A stretch of DNA of 64,000 bases from Roseateles depolymerans (GTDB lineage Bacteria; Pseudomonadota; Gammaproteobacteria; Burkholderiales; Burkholderiaceae_C), in assembly GCF_003387155.1 (NCBI RefSeq), contig NZ_QUMT01000001.1, positions 1 to 64,000 on the forward strand, given 5' to 3'. The position numbers and the translations under genes are program-made. Shown here one piece after another: positions 25,285 to 34,755 of the stretch. The notes beneath the pieces were generated by a model. It did not search any database. It was not told where the DNA came from and saw nothing but the letters and a program-made list of their open reading frames with translations. Within the stretch, counting starts at the first letter, position 1; every line of letters begins with the position of its first letter.

Positions 25285-26829
25285 CTAGGCCAGCTTGAAG
25301 ACCCGCACCAGATCCGCAAGCTCCGCGGCTTGTTGCTGAAGGCTGTCCGCGGCCGCGCTGCTTTCCTCGACCAGGGCGGCGTTCTGCTGCGTGACCTGGT
25401 CCAGTTGCGTCACCGCCAGACCGATCTGCTGGATGCCGCGCGACTGCTCCTGGCTGGCCGACGCGATCTCCTCGATCAGTACGCTCACCTGGCGGACCTG
25501 CCCCACGATGCCCTGCATCGCCTGACCCGCATCGCCCGCCCGCTGGGAGCCGGAGGCCACCTGATCGGCGCTATGGGTGATCAGGGTCTTGATCTCGCGC
25601 GCTGCCTGCGCCGACCGCTGGGCCAGGGCCCGCACCTCGGAGGCCACCACCGCAAACCCTCGACCCTGTTCTCCGGCGCGCGCGGCCTCGACCGCCGCAT
25701 TCAGTGCCAGGATGTTGGTCTGGAAGGCGATGCTGTCGATCACCCCGATGATGTCGGCGATCTTGCGCGACGAGGCGCTGATGCCGTCCATGGTTTTGAC
25801 GAGGTCGGACACCACGGTCCCGCCGGCATCTGCAGCGCGGGCTGCTTCTGATGCGAGGGTATTGGCCTGTCCCGCCGTAGCCGCGTTGTTGTGGACCGTG
25901 CTGGTGAGCTGCTCCATGGACGCAGCCGTCTCCTGGAGGCTGCTGGCCTGTTCCTCGGTGCGCTGGCTCAGATCCAGGCTGCCGGTGGCGATCTCGCTGG
26001 AGCCGGTGGCGATGCTTTCGCTGCTGCCGCGAACGCGCGTGACGATGCCTCGCAGGGAGTCGGTCATGGCCGCGAGGGCCGCCACCAGGCGAGCCGCTTC
26101 GTCCGCGCCGGTGCTCGCGCTGCGTTCTCGCAAGTCGCCTTCCGCCACCGCCTCGGCGAAGGTCACCGCTTCCTTCATCGGCTCGGTGATGGAGCGGGTG
26201 GTCATCCAGGCGGCCAGCATTGCCAGCAGAACGGCCAGGCCGGTTGCAGTGAGACACCACAGCCGCACCGAAGCGCTGGTGGCTTCGGCTTCACGATAGG
26301 ACTCGGCGCCCACCCGGACCTGCAGGTCCAGCAGCGCATCAATCGCGGCCTTGGCCTGGTTGCCCAGCGGCACGATGCGTTCGCCGTACATCGCCTGCGC
26401 TCCCGCCACGTCGCCGCTCCTGAGCGCGTCACGGGCGGCCAGCAGGCCTTCCTTGACATAGCGGGTGCGGACCTCCGTCAAGGCCGACGCCAGGCGTCGC
26501 TCTTCGTCGGTGAGGTAAGTGGCCAGGTAGGTCTTCCAGATCTCGGACACCTTGCCGATGTTGGTCTGCAGCTGTGCGTCCAGCTCGGGCAGACGGGCGG
26601 GCTCGCGCAGCATCTCCATCACCAGGATGCGGTTGCGCAGCATCAGGCCGTCGATGTCGCCGATCTGCTTCAGCGGCAGGGTGCGGTCCTCATAGAGCGT
26701 CTTGAGCTCGCTGAAGACGCGCCCGCTGCCACGGATGCCGAGTGCTGAGATCAACACCAGCAGCACCAGCATCAGGCCAAAGGCCAGGGCCAGGCGGGTG
26801 CCTGTATTGACATTCCGGAGCAGTCCCAT
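25285..26829 (-). CDS. Methyl-accepting chemotaxis protein (4HB-type sensor)
   Basis: A 514-residue chemoreceptor preceded by GGAGGTG. Helix 1 is [20 protein letters not shown] and onward. The periplasmic four-helix-bundle sensor (about 35-190, with [20 protein letters not shown]) is typical of 4HB_MCP receptors. The second membrane helix, HAMP and the conserved tip [19 protein letters not shown] follow. It lies upstream of, and parallel to, the other chemoreceptor with about 190 bp between. No NWETF tail; ligand unknown. Confidence 0.94.
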   Translation of the reverse strand: MGLLRNVNTGTRLALAFGLMLVLLVLISALGIRGSGRVFSELKTLYEDRTLPLKQIGDIDGLMLRNRILVMEMLREPARLPELDAQLQTNIGKVSEIWKTYLATYLTDEERRLASALTEVRTRYVKEGLLAARDALRSGDVAGAQAMYGERIVPLGNQAKAAIDALLDLQVRVGAESYREAEATSASVRLWCLTATGLAVLLAMLAAWMTTRSITEPMKEAVTFAEAVAEGDLRERSASTGADEAARLVAALAAMTDSLRGIVTRVRGSSESIATGSSEIATGSLDLSQRTEEQASSLQETAASMEQLTSTVHNNAATAGQANTLASEAARAADAGGTVVSDLVKTMDGISASSRKIADIIGVIDSIAFQTNILALNAAVEAARAGEQGRGFAVVASEVRALAQRSAQAAREIKTLITHSADQVASGSQRAGDAGQAMQGIVGQVRQVSVLIEEIASASQEQSRGIQQIGLAVTQLDQVTQQNAALVEESSAAADSLQQQAAELADLVRVFKLA

Positions 26830-26982
26830 CGTGCACCTCCCGAGTGCGCGCCTTTGGAGCTTGGCTGACGAGGATACCTGGCGCCTGGCGATCCGAAGCG
26901 CCAGGTCGTGCGGGGCGCCCTAAGGTGCCAGAATGCAGTCCTCGTGCCAAGGGGGGGAGGGTCCTCCCCAGGGTGTCCGATG

Positions 26983-29900
26983 TCACATGCTGCGCCGGTA
27001 TTGGCCGCCCACCTCGAACAGTGCCGACGTGATCTGACCCAGGGAGCAGACCCGCACCGCGTCCATCAGCACTTCAAACACATTGCCGTTGTCGATCACC
27101 GCCTGCTGCAGGCGCTGCAGCATGGCCGGGCTGGCGTCGGCATGGCGGGACTGGAAGGCCGCCAGGCGTTGCAGCTGGCTGGTTTTCTCCTGCTCGGTGG
27201 AACGGGCCAGCTCGATGTGCTCGGGCACCGGGTCCCCATGCGGATTGCGGAAGGTGTTCACGCCGATGATGGGGTACTCGCCGGTGTGCTTGAGCATCTC
27301 GTAGTGCATCGACTCTTCCTGGATGCGGCCCCGCTGGTAGCCCGTCTCCATCGCGCCCAGCACGCCGCCACGTTCGGCGATGCGCTCGAATTCCGCCAGC
27401 ACCGCTTCTTCCACCAGTTCGGTCAGCTCCTCGATGATGAAGGCGCCCTGGCTCGGGTTCTCGTTCTTGGCCAGGCCCCACTCGCGATTGATGATGAGCT
27501 GGATGGCCATGGCCCGCCGCACCGATTCCTCGGTGGGGGTGGTGATGGCCTCGTCGTAGGCATTGGTGTGCAGCGAGTTGCAGTTGTCGTAGATGGCAAT
27601 CAGCGCCTGCAGCGTGGTGCGGATGTCGTTGAAGGCGATCTCCTGCGCATGCAGGCTGCGGCCCGATGTCTGCACGTGGTATTTGAGCTTTTGGCTGCGC
27701 TCGTTGGCGCCGTAGCGGTCGCGCATGGCCACCGCCCAGATGCGGCGCGCCACCCGGCCCAGCACCGTGTATTCCGGGTCCATGCCGTTGCTGAAGAAGA
27801 AGCTCAGGTTGGGCGCGAAGTCGTCGATGTGCATGCCCCGGGCCAGATAGGCTTCCACGAAGGTGAAGCCGTTGGACAGGGTGAAGGCCAACTGCGAGAT
27901 GGGGTTCGCGCCCGCCTCGGCGATGTGATAGCCGCTGATCGAGACCGAATAGAAATTGCGGACGTTGTGCCGCACGAAGTAGTCGGCGATGTCGCCCATC
28001 ACCTTCAGCGAGAACTCGGTCGAGAAGATGCAGGTGTTCTGGCCCTGGTCCTCCTTCAGGATGTCGGCCTGCACCGTGCCCCGCACCTGCGACAGCACGG
28101 TGGCACGCAGCTGAGCCGCTTCTTCCGCGCTCGGCTCGCGGCCTTCCTCGGCGCGGAAGCGCTCCAGGCGCTGGTCGATGGCGGTGTTCATGAACATCGC
28201 CAGGATGGTGGGCGCCGGGCCGTTGATCGTCATCGAGACCGAGGTGGCCGGATCGCAAAGGTCGAAGCCGTCGTAGAGCACCTTCATGTCGTCCAGCGTG
28301 GCGATGCTTACGCCGGAGTTGCCCACCTTGCCGTAGATGTCGGGGCGCGGCGCCGGGTCGGCGCCGTAAAGCGTCACCGAATCGAAGGCGGTGGACAGGC
28401 GCTTGGCCGGCATGCCTTCGGACACGAGCTTGAAGCGGCGGTTGGTGCGGAAGGCATCGCCTTCGCCGGCAAACATCCGGGTCGGGTCCTCGCCTTCGCG
28501 CTTGAAGGGGAACACCCCGGCGGTGAACGGGAAGTAGCCGGGCAGGTTCTCCAGCATCAGCCACTTCAGCAGTTCGCCGTGATCTTCATACTGCGGCAGC
28601 ACGACCTTGCGCACGCGGGTGCCGGAGAGGCTGGTGGAGACCAGGGCGGTGCGCTGTTCGCGGTCGCGGATCTTCACGACGAATTCATCGCCCGCATAGG
28701 CCTGCTGCACCTGCGGCCAGCGGCTCAGCAGCTCGCGGGCATCGGCGTCCAGCCGCGCCTGGCGGGCCTGCGCCAGCGTCTGCAGCGCGGTGACGTCGAA
28801 CGATCCATCCGACTCGGTCAGCATGGTGGCGCTGGCCTGCAACTGCTGCACTTCACGCGCCAGCCGGGCCTGGGCCCGTGCGCGACGCTTGTAGCCGCGC
28901 ACCGCATCGGCGATCTCGGCCAGGTACCGGGCGCGGGCCGGCGGCACGATGGGCGTCTGGTGGGTACTGAAGCGGGTGCTGGCCACCGGCAGGCGGCCGC
29001 CGGTCAGGCCCAGGCCCAGCTCGGCCAGGCGCGGCTTGAGGGCCTGGTAGAGCGCCGTCACGCCGTCATCATTGAAGCGGCTGGCCATGGTGCCGAAGAC
29101 CGGCATCTCTTCCGGCTTGCGTCCCCAGGCTTCGCGATTGCGCTGCACCTGCTTGGCCACGTCGCGCCAGGCATCCGCCGCGCCCTTGCGGTCGAACTTG
29201 TTGATGGCCACGAACTCGGCGAAGTCCAGCATGTCGATCTTCTCGAGCTGGCTGGCCGCGCCGAACTCCGGCGTCATCACATACATCGGCACATCCACAT
29301 GCGGCACGATGGCGGCGTCCCCCTGGCCGATGCCGGACGTCTCCACGATCACCAGGTCGAAGCCGGCCACCTTGGCCGCCGCGATCACATCCGGCAGCGC
29401 CTTGGAGATCTCGGACCCGAAGTCTCGCGTCGCCAGCGAGCGCATGTAGACGCGCGGCCCCGCTGCCCAGGGGCTGATGGCATTCATGCGAATGCGGTCG
29501 CCCAGCAGCGCACCGCCGCTCTTGCGCCGCGACGGGTCGATGGAGATGACCGCCACGCGCAGGCGATCGTCCTCATCCAGACGCAGTCGGCGGATGAGCT
29601 CATCAGTCAGGCTGGACTTGCCCGCACCGCCGGTGCCGGTGATGCCCAGCACAGGCACCCGCAGGCCGGCGGCGGCGTCGCGCAGGGACTGGGTGAAGGC
29701 CTGGAACCCGGGGTCGGATTGCTCGTTCTCCAGCGCCGTGATGACGCGCGCCAGCGCACGCCAGGCTGCTTCATCGTGGCCCTGCAGCGCATCGAGGGAG
29801 TAGGGCGCTTGAGCAGCGAGCGCCTTGTCGCAGCGCATCAGCATTTCGCCGATCATGCCCTGCAGGCCCATGCGCTGCCCGTCCTCCGGGCTGTAGATGC

Positions 29901-30276
29901 GCACGCCGTGTTCATTGAGGTCGCGGATCTCGGCCGGCACGATCACGCCGCCGCCCCCGCCGAACACCTGGATGCCTTCACCGCCGCGCTGGCGCAGCAG
30001 CTCCACCATGTACTTGAAGTATTCGACGTGGCCGCCCTGGTAGCTGCTGACGGCGATGCCCTGGGCATCTTCCTGCAAGGCGGCGGTCACCACCTCGTCC
30101 ACCGAGCGGTTGTGGCCGAGGTGGATCACCTCCGCCCCCATGCCCTGAAGAATGCGCCGCATGATGTTGATGGCGGCGTCGTGCCCGTCGAACAGACTGG
30201 CGGCGGTCACGAAGCGGACCTTGTGGGTGGGGCGGTACTCGGCCAGGGCCTTGTACTCGGCGGACAGCTCGGTCAT
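26983..30276 (-). CDS. icmF: Fused isobutyryl-CoA mutase / G-protein chaperone (IcmF)
   Basis: A 1097-residue fusion enzyme. Residues 15-150 are the B12-binding domain, with the His ligand in LFDGHDAA (His32). Residues 205-420 are the MeaB/MeaI-type GTPase with GTGGAGKSS (P-loop Lys220), a [14 protein letters not shown] switch and NKFD. Residues 550-1097 are the mutase barrel. Its [12 protein letters not shown] with [18 protein letters not shown] is the isobutyryl-CoA rather than methylmalonyl-CoA signature. It interconverts isobutyryl-CoA and n-butyryl-CoA using adenosylcobalamin. AGGAG lies seven bases before the ATG. A LiuR-like palindrome upstream suggests control with branched-chain amino-acid degradation. 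Pivalyl-CoA may be an alternative substrate. Confidence 0.95.
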   Translation of the reverse strand: MTELSAEYKALAEYRPTHKVRFVTAASLFDGHDAAINIMRRILQGMGAEVIHLGHNRSVDEVVTAALQEDAQGIAVSSYQGGHVEYFKYMVELLRQRGGEGIQVFGGGGGVIVPAEIRDLNEHGVRIYSPEDGQRMGLQGMIGEMLMRCDKALAAQAPYSLDALQGHDEAAWRALARVITALENEQSDPGFQAFTQSLRDAAAGLRVPVLGITGTGGAGKSSLTDELIRRLRLDEDDRLRVAVISIDPSRRKSGGALLGDRIRMNAISPWAAGPRVYMRSLATRDFGSEISKALPDVIAAAKVAGFDLVIVETSGIGQGDAAIVPHVDVPMYVMTPEFGAASQLEKIDMLDFAEFVAINKFDRKGAADAWRDVAKQVQRNREAWGRKPEEMPVFGTMASRFNDDGVTALYQALKPRLAELGLGLTGGRLPVASTRFSTHQTPIVPPARARYLAEIADAVRGYKRRARAQARLAREVQQLQASATMLTESDGSFDVTALQTLAQARQARLDADARELLSRWPQVQQAYAGDEFVVKIRDREQRTALVSTSLSGTRVRKVVLPQYEDHGELLKWLMLENLPGYFPFTAGVFPFKREGEDPTRMFAGEGDAFRTNRRFKLVSEGMPAKRLSTAFDSVTLYGADPAPRPDIYGKVGNSGVSIATLDDMKVLYDGFDLCDPATSVSMTINGPAPTILAMFMNTAIDQRLERFRAEEGREPSAEEAAQLRATVLSQVRGTVQADILKEDQGQNTCIFSTEFSLKVMGDIADYFVRHNVRNFYSVSISGYHIAEAGANPISQLAFTLSNGFTFVEAYLARGMHIDDFAPNLSFFFSNGMDPEYTVLGRVARRIWAVAMRDRYGANERSQKLKYHVQTSGRSLHAQEIAFNDIRTTLQALIAIYDNCNSLHTNAYDEAITTPTEESVRRAMAIQLIINREWGLAKNENPSQGAFIIEELTELVEEAVLAEFERIAERGGVLGAMETGYQRGRIQEESMHYEMLKHTGEYPIIGVNTFRNPHGDPVPEHIELARSTEQEKTSQLQRLAAFQSRHADASPAMLQRLQQAVIDNGNVFEVLMDAVRVCSLGQITSALFEVGGQYRRSM

Positions 30277-30374
30277 GGATAGTCTCCTGCTGGGTCGCCC
30301 GCGCCCGTCTGTGTGCGGACCGTGTCGCTCGTGGCGACGCTGGGCATCCCGATGCGGCCGATTCTAGGCGTCGA

Positions 30375-30389
30375 TTGACGTTAACGTAA
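30375..30389. promoter_or_regulatory. LiuR-like palindrome upstream of icmF
   Basis: TTGACGTTAACGTAA contains the perfect palindrome ACGTTAACGT (30378-30387). From memory this matches the binding-motif type of LiuR, a MerR-family repressor of branched-chain amino-acid and acyl-CoA catabolism. It lies about 100 bases upstream of icmF, which fits that regulon, but also 22 bases before nasT. Which gene it serves is inference. Confidence 0.5.
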
Positions 30390-30397
30390 ACGGGATC

Positions 30398-30413
30398 CAA
30401 GGGTATACCCTTG
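30398..30413. promoter_or_regulatory. 16-bp perfect palindrome covering the nasT start
   Basis: CAAGGGTATACCCTTG is identical to its reverse complement. It includes the likely nasT ribosome-binding site (AAGGG) and TTG start. It could be an operator for nasT autoregulation, or a small RNA hairpin that hides the start. It lies eight bases from the LiuR-like site. Confidence 0.45.
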
Positions 30414-31124
30414 AAAGCAGCGATCGGGCCGACGGCATGGAACTTGCGCCCGCGGCCCGATGTGAAAGCCCCACGTCCCCCCGCCACTGCTGCGCCGGAT
30501 CCCTCCCCAGAGGGCGCCGGCGTCCCTTTGCCTGCCACCCAGGGCCTGCGGGTTTTGCTGATCGATGATGGCGCCCACCGGGTGCATCTGATCAGCGAAG
30601 AGCTGGCGCGCCAGGGCTGCGAGGTGGTGGGCGTGATCGAGCAGGCCACCCTCATTCACGACTGCGTGCTGCGCCTGCAGCCGGATGTGGTGATCGTGGA
30701 TGCGGAGTCTCCGACGCGGGACACGCTGGAGAACCTGGCGACCCTGTCGGCCCGCATGCCGCGTCCGGTCGTGGTGTTCGCCGAAGACGCCGACCAGACC
30801 CCCATGCGCCGCGCCATCCAGGCCGGGGTCAGCGCCTATGTCGTGGCGGGCCTGCAGACCCAGCGCCTGGCGCCGGTGCTGCACGTGGCCATTGCCCGCT
30901 TCGAGCAAGACCGGGCGCTGCGCGACGAGCTGAACAAGGCCCAGGAACAGCTGGCCTCCCGCAAGCACATCGAGCGGGCCAAGGGCATCCTGATGAGCGA
31001 AATGGGCCTGGACGAGGACAAGGCCTATCAACGCCTGCGCAAGCTGGCCATGGACCGCGGAGAGACGCTGGTGCAGGTAGCGCAGCGGGTCATCGATGCG
31101 CACGACCTGCTGCGGCCCGGCTGA
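30411..31124 (+). CDS. nasT: ANTAR-domain response regulator (nitrate antiterminator NasT)
   Basis: A 237-residue protein. Residues 45-165 form a receiver domain (LRVLLIDDGAHRVHLISEEL, then VVIVDAESP with the acceptor Asp); the usual receiver Lys is not obvious. A coiled-coil linker leads to the ANTAR RNA-binding domain: LASRKHIERAKGILMSEMGL, DKAYQRLRKLAMDRGETLVQVAQRVI. The start is TTG at 30411 with AAGGG eight bases upstream; no ATG is available before the domain. It precedes the nitrate operon and should bind the two leader hairpins at 31357-31415 to prevent termination. No nasS sensor gene is adjacent. Confidence 0.9.
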   Translation: MKAAIGPTAWNLRPRPDVKAPRPPATAAPDPSPEGAGVPLPATQGLRVLLIDDGAHRVHLISEELARQGCEVVGVIEQATLIHDCVLRLQPDVVIVDAESPTRDTLENLATLSARMPRPVVVFAEDADQTPMRRAIQAGVSAYVVAGLQTQRLAPVLHVAIARFEQDRALRDELNKAQEQLASRKHIERAKGILMSEMGLDEDKAYQRLRKLAMDRGETLVQVAQRVIDAHDLLRPG

Positions 31125-31329
31125 CGCGAGGCGGGCGGCAGCACATGGACGCATCGCCGCCGCGCACCCATCCAGCGCACCAAGGCCACGCACCAATGCA
31201 ACGCGCGATGCCACGCAATCGTGCATGGCGGGGCCAGCCAGCGCCGAGGCATGCTGGCCGCGTGCCTGCCTGTGATGGAACGGCTCTCAGAGGAGAACCC
31301 CCGCAGCATGCCATCGCTTTGAGCCCCGC

Positions 31330-31345
31330 TGGCACGCTTCCTGCA
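31330..31345 (+). promoter_or_regulatory. Sigma-54 (-24/-12) promoter of the nitrate assimilation operon
   Basis: TGGCACGCTTCCTGCA matches the sigma-54 consensus, with GG at 31331-31332 and GC at 31343-31344 separated by exactly ten bases. The start point about 12 bases downstream falls near 31356, at the foot of the first leader hairpin. Two GCACCA half-sites at 31177 and 31190 could be part of NtrC-type enhancers, a weaker inference. The stretch 31125-31320 holds no gene. Confidence 0.75.
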
Positions 31346-31356
31346 AAGGACTGAGT

Positions 31357-31415
31357 GAGGGCCACAACGGCGTGACCCTCGAAGCCATCGGCGAAATTGG
31401 ACAAAGGCGTCCGAT
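31357..31415 (+). ncRNA. ANTAR-responsive dual-hairpin leader RNA
   Basis: Hairpin P1 pairs 31357-31365 with 31372-31380 (eight pairs and one C-A mismatch) around the loop AACGGC. Hairpin P2 pairs 31396-31402 with 31409-31415 (seven pairs, one G-U) around AAAGGC. Both loops are hexamers with A at position 1 and G at position 4, the known ANTAR recognition signature. The 3' half of P2 and its loop form the ascending arm of the terminator at 31403-31469, so P2 and the terminator exclude each other. NasT binding would favour read-through into nrtA. Confidence 0.85.
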
Positions 31416-31469
31416 CCGGTGTCTGCCGCTCCATGCGGCAGGCCAGTGATCGAGGCGCCTTTTTGTTTT
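31403..31469 (+). terminator. Leader attenuator terminator before nrtA
   Basis: AAAGGCG (31403-31409) pairs with CGCCTTT (31456-31462). CGATC (31412-31416) pairs with GATCG (31448-31452), and an apical CTGCCGC/GCGGCAG hairpin (31423-31441) tops the structure. TTTTTGTTTT follows. The ascending arm overlaps P2 of the ANTAR leader, so this is a conditional terminator. From 31470 to 31574 no further gene or signal is seen apart from the nrtA ribosome-binding site. Confidence 0.88.
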
Positions 31470-31574
31470 GTCTGTCTGCCTTCCGCGGGTTGCAGCCCCC
31501 GCGGATCCGGAGGTCCCCGCATGCATCCAGGTTCGAAGGATTCCAAGCGTTCCACCACCACACAGGAGGGTCTG

Positions 31575-32792
31575 ATGAGTGCTGAGCGTCGCCAGTTGCT
31601 CGCCACCGGCGCGGCACTCACAGGCCTGTCGGCCTTGCCCACGGCCTGGGCTGCGGGATCGGACAAGCCGGAGAAGGAGGAAGTCCGCATCGGCTTCATT
31701 CCGCTGACCGACTGCGCCTCGGTGGTGATGGCCGCCGCGCTGGGTTTCGACAAGAAATACGGCATCAAGATCGTGCCGACCAAGGAGGCTTCCTGGGCGG
31801 GTGTGCGCGACAAGCTGGTCAACGGCGAGCTGGACATGGCCCATGTGCTGTACGGGCTGGTCTATGGCGTGCACCTGGGCGTGGCCGGTCCGAAGAAGGA
31901 CATGGCCGTGCTGATGACCCTGAACAACAACGGGCAGGCCATCACGCTCTCCCGCAAGCTGGCCGATGCCGGCGCGAGCGACATCACCTCGCTGGCCAAG
32001 GTGATGCAGAAGGACAAGCGGGACTACACCTTCGCCCAGACCTTCCCCACCGGCACGCACGCGATGTGGCTGTATTACTGGCTGGCCAGTGCGGGCATCC
32101 ATCCGATGAAGGAGGCCAAGGTCATCACCGTGCCGCCGCCCCAAATGGTGGCCAATATGCGGGTGGGCAACATGGATGGCTTTTGCGTCGGCGAGCCCTG
32201 GGGCCACCGGGCCATCATCGACAACATCGGCATCACCGCCGTGACCACGCAGGACATCTGGCGCGACCACCCGGAGAAGGTGCTGGGCACGACCGGTGAC
32301 TTCGTCAAGAAGTATCCCAACACCGCGCGCGCCGTCGTCATGGCCGTGCTGGAGGCCAGCCGCTGGATCGACGCCAGCCTCTCCAACAAGCAGAAGATGG
32401 CCGAGACGATTGCGGACAAGGCCTATGTGAACACCAGCGTGGACGCCATCAACCAGCGCATCCTGGGTCGCTACCAGAATGGCTTGGGCAAGACCTGGGA
32501 CGACCCGCACTACATGAAGTTCTTCAACGACGGGGCGGTGAACTTCCCGTACCTGTCCGACGGCATGTGGTTCCTGACCCAGCACAAGCGCTGGGGCCTG
32601 ATCAAGGAGCATCCGGACTATCTCGGCGTGGCGCGGCAGATCAATCAGATCGACCTCTACAAGTCCGCGGCGTCGGCCCTTGGGGTGAGTGTGCCCAAGG
32701 ACAGCATGCGCAGCAGCAAGCTGATGGACGGCGTGGTGTGGGACGGCAAGGACCCGGCGCGGTATGCCGACAGCTTCAAGGTCAAGGCGTGA
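31575..32792 (+). CDS. nrtA: Nitrate ABC transporter, substrate-binding protein
   Basis: A 405-residue protein of the NrtA/CmpA family. AGGAGG lies five bases before the ATG. The N-terminus (ERRQLLATGAALTGLSALPTAWAA) is a twin-Arg/Sec-like signal, so this is the periplasmic receptor and not the cytoplasmic sensor NasS, which is homologous. VRIGFIPLTDCASVVMAAAL, FTFAQTFP-like ligand residues and GNMDGFCVGEPWG are family features. It delivers nitrate (perhaps also nitrite) to the NrtB-NrtC transporter. First gene of the operon after the attenuator. Confidence 0.92.
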   Translation: MSAERRQLLATGAALTGLSALPTAWAAGSDKPEKEEVRIGFIPLTDCASVVMAAALGFDKKYGIKIVPTKEASWAGVRDKLVNGELDMAHVLYGLVYGVHLGVAGPKKDMAVLMTLNNNGQAITLSRKLADAGASDITSLAKVMQKDKRDYTFAQTFPTGTHAMWLYYWLASAGIHPMKEAKVITVPPPQMVANMRVGNMDGFCVGEPWGHRAIIDNIGITAVTTQDIWRDHPEKVLGTTGDFVKKYPNTARAVVMAVLEASRWIDASLSNKQKMAETIADKAYVNTSVDAINQRILGRYQNGLGKTWDDPHYMKFFNDGAVNFPYLSDGMWFLTQHKRWGLIKEHPDYLGVARQINQIDLYKSAASALGVSVPKDSMRSSKLMDGVVWDGKDPARYADSFKVKA

Positions 32793-32872
32793 ACGCCGCA
32801 GCCCCGCTGCCTGCTCTATCGACTTCGCCGCTTCCCTCGCTTCCACCGCTTCCATCCAACCCGGAGCAAGAC

Positions 32873-33883
32873 ATGGTGAGTGCCGTCTTCCATTCCCCGC
32901 GTGACGACAGCCCGGCGCCGCCGGCAGTCCCCGCTGCAAACGTCGTGCCGCTGATGGCCAAGGAGGCGGGCGCAGGCGATGGCGCGTCGTCCGTAACGTC
33001 CGCCACGCACGCAGCCACACACGCAACGCCCGCAGCGCTTGCCACGCGCGCCACCGACGCAGGCGGCCCTGCGGCTGGCAGTGCCTCGGGCGTCCCGCCG
33101 TTTCGCGACCGGATGCTCACGGCGCTGCGCGCATGGGCCTGGCAATTGCTGCCGCCCGTCGCGGGCATGGCGCTGCTGTTGCTGTGCTGGCAGATTGCCA
33201 CGCAGAAGGGCGGCGCCTTCCCCACGCCAGGCGTGACCTGGGACGCCGCGGTCAAGCTCTTCTCCGATCCGTTCTACCGCAACGGCCCCAACGACCAGGG
33301 CATCGGCTGGAACGTGCTGAATTCGCTGCAGCGCGTCGGCCTGGGCTTCGGCCTGGCTGCAGCCGTGGGCATTCCGCTGGGCTTTGTCATCGGCCGTTTC
33401 GAATTCGCCAGCCGCATGCTCAACCCGCTCATCAGCCTGCTCAAGCCGGTGTCTCCGCTGGCCTGGCTGCCGATCGGCCTGCTGGTGTTCAAGAGCGCCA
33501 ATCCGGCCGCCATCTGGACCATCTTCATCTGCAGCATATGGCCGATGGTGGTGAACACGGCGGTGGGGGTCCAGCGGGTGCCGCAGGACTATCTCAATGT
33601 GGCCCGTGTGCTGCGCCTGTCCGAATGGAAGCTGGTCACCCGCATCCTGCTGCCGGCCGTGCTGCCCTACCTGCTGACGGGCGTGCGCCTGTCGGTGGGG
33701 ACCGCCTGGCTGGTGATCGTGGCGGCGGAGATGCTCACCGGGGGCGTGGGCATCGGCTTCTGGGTCTGGGATGAATGGAACAACCTGAATGTCCAGCACA
33801 TCATCATCGCCATCTTCGTGATCGGCCTGGTGGGCATGCTGCTGGAATGGGCGCTGGTCTCGCTGGCCCGCCGCTTTGAATGA
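32873..33883 (+). CDS. nrtB: Nitrate ABC transporter permease
   Basis: A 336-residue permease. The ATG at 32873 has GGAG six bases upstream; a GTG overlapping the nrtA stop (32789) is the alternative. The first 75 residues are Ala/Thr/Pro-rich and probably cytoplasmic. About six helices follow, with the ATPase-coupling EAA-like loop near VQRVPQDYLNVARVLRLSEWKLVTRILLPA. The sequence belongs to the NrtB/SsuC/TauC permease family, and the substrate is set by the operon context. Confidence 0.9.
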   Translation: MVSAVFHSPRDDSPAPPAVPAANVVPLMAKEAGAGDGASSVTSATHAATHATPAALATRATDAGGPAAGSASGVPPFRDRMLTALRAWAWQLLPPVAGMALLLLCWQIATQKGGAFPTPGVTWDAAVKLFSDPFYRNGPNDQGIGWNVLNSLQRVGLGFGLAAAVGIPLGFVIGRFEFASRMLNPLISLLKPVSPLAWLPIGLLVFKSANPAAIWTIFICSIWPMVVNTAVGVQRVPQDYLNVARVLRLSEWKLVTRILLPAVLPYLLTGVRLSVGTAWLVIVAAEMLTGGVGIGFWVWDEWNNLNVQHIIIAIFVIGLVGMLLEWALVSLARRFE

Positions 33884-33893
33884 GGAGCGCGAC

Positions 33894-34697
33894 ATGACTC
33901 AAGCCTTTGTGAGCGTGCAGCAGGCCGAGATGACCTTCATCACCCGGCAGGGCCGTTTCCCGGCGCTGCGGGACATTTCCCTCGACATCGCCCGTGGGGA
34001 ATTCGTCTCGCTGATCGGCCATTCCGGCTGCGGCAAATCGACGCTCCTGAATCTGATCGCCGGCCTGCTGCGGCCCACCCGCGGTGGACTGCTGTGCGAC
34101 GGCCGCGAAATCGCCGGCCCGGGGCCGGAGCGCGCGGTGGTCTTCCAGAACCATTCGCTGCTGCCGTGGCTCAGCTGTTTCGACAATGTGATGCTGGCGG
34201 TGGAGACCGTTTTTGGTGCGCGCGAAGCCCGGCCGCAGCTCGTCGCCCGGACCGAAGCGGCCCTGCAGTTGGTCGGCATGGCGCATGCAATGAGCAAGCG
34301 CCCGCATGAGATCTCCGGCGGCATGAAGCAGCGAGTGGGCATCGCCCGCGCGCTGGCCATGGAGCCCAAGGTGCTGCTGATGGACGAGCCCTTCGGCGCG
34401 CTGGATGCGCTCACCCGTGCGCATCTGCAGGACGAGCTGCTGAAGATCGTCGCCGCCACCCAAAGCACCGTGGTGATGGTGACGCACGATGTGGACGAGG
34501 CGGTGCTGCTGTCCGACCGCATCGTGATGATGACCAATGGCCCGGCCGCCACCATCGGCGAGATCCATCCAGTGACGCTGCCACGCCCCCGGGACCGGGT
34601 GGCACTGGCGGAGGACCCGGTCTACATGCAGGCCCGCAAGGCGGTGATCGACTTCCTCTACACCCGCCACCGTCACGGCGAGGCGTCGGCGGCCTGA
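33894..34697 (+). CDS. nrtC: Nitrate ABC transporter ATP-binding protein
   Basis: A 267-residue ATPase of the NrtC/NrtD/SsuB type. Walker A is GHSGCGKST, the signature is ISGGMKQRV, Walker B is VLLMDEPFGALD and the switch His is in MVTHDVDEAV. It lacks the extra NrtA-like domain of cyanobacterial NrtC, so it is functionally an NrtD-like ATPase that powers NrtB. GAGGAG lies before the ATG, which follows the nrtB stop by ten bases. Confidence 0.92.
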   Translation: MTQAFVSVQQAEMTFITRQGRFPALRDISLDIARGEFVSLIGHSGCGKSTLLNLIAGLLRPTRGGLLCDGREIAGPGPERAVVFQNHSLLPWLSCFDNVMLAVETVFGAREARPQLVARTEAALQLVGMAHAMSKRPHEISGGMKQRVGIARALAMEPKVLLMDEPFGALDALTRAHLQDELLKIVAATQSTVVMVTHDVDEAVLLSDRIVMMTNGPAATIGEIHPVTLPRPRDRVALAEDPVYMQARKAVIDFLYTRHRHGEASAA

Positions 34698-34755
34698 GCC
34701 GCAGGCCTAGATCCCTGGCGTCAGGCGTTGGTTCTCTCCTCTCTGGAGTGTCCGC

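Noticed and set aside
26954-26969. GGGGAGG-GT-CCTCCCC hairpin as the icmF terminator
   Set aside because: The loop of two bases is too small and no T-run follows on the minus strand.
26908-30282. A 1124-codon open frame on the plus strand opposite icmF
   Set aside because: It mirrors the icmF codons in high-G+C sequence and reads as His/Gln/Arg-rich text without domains. Its length follows from codon bias in icmF.
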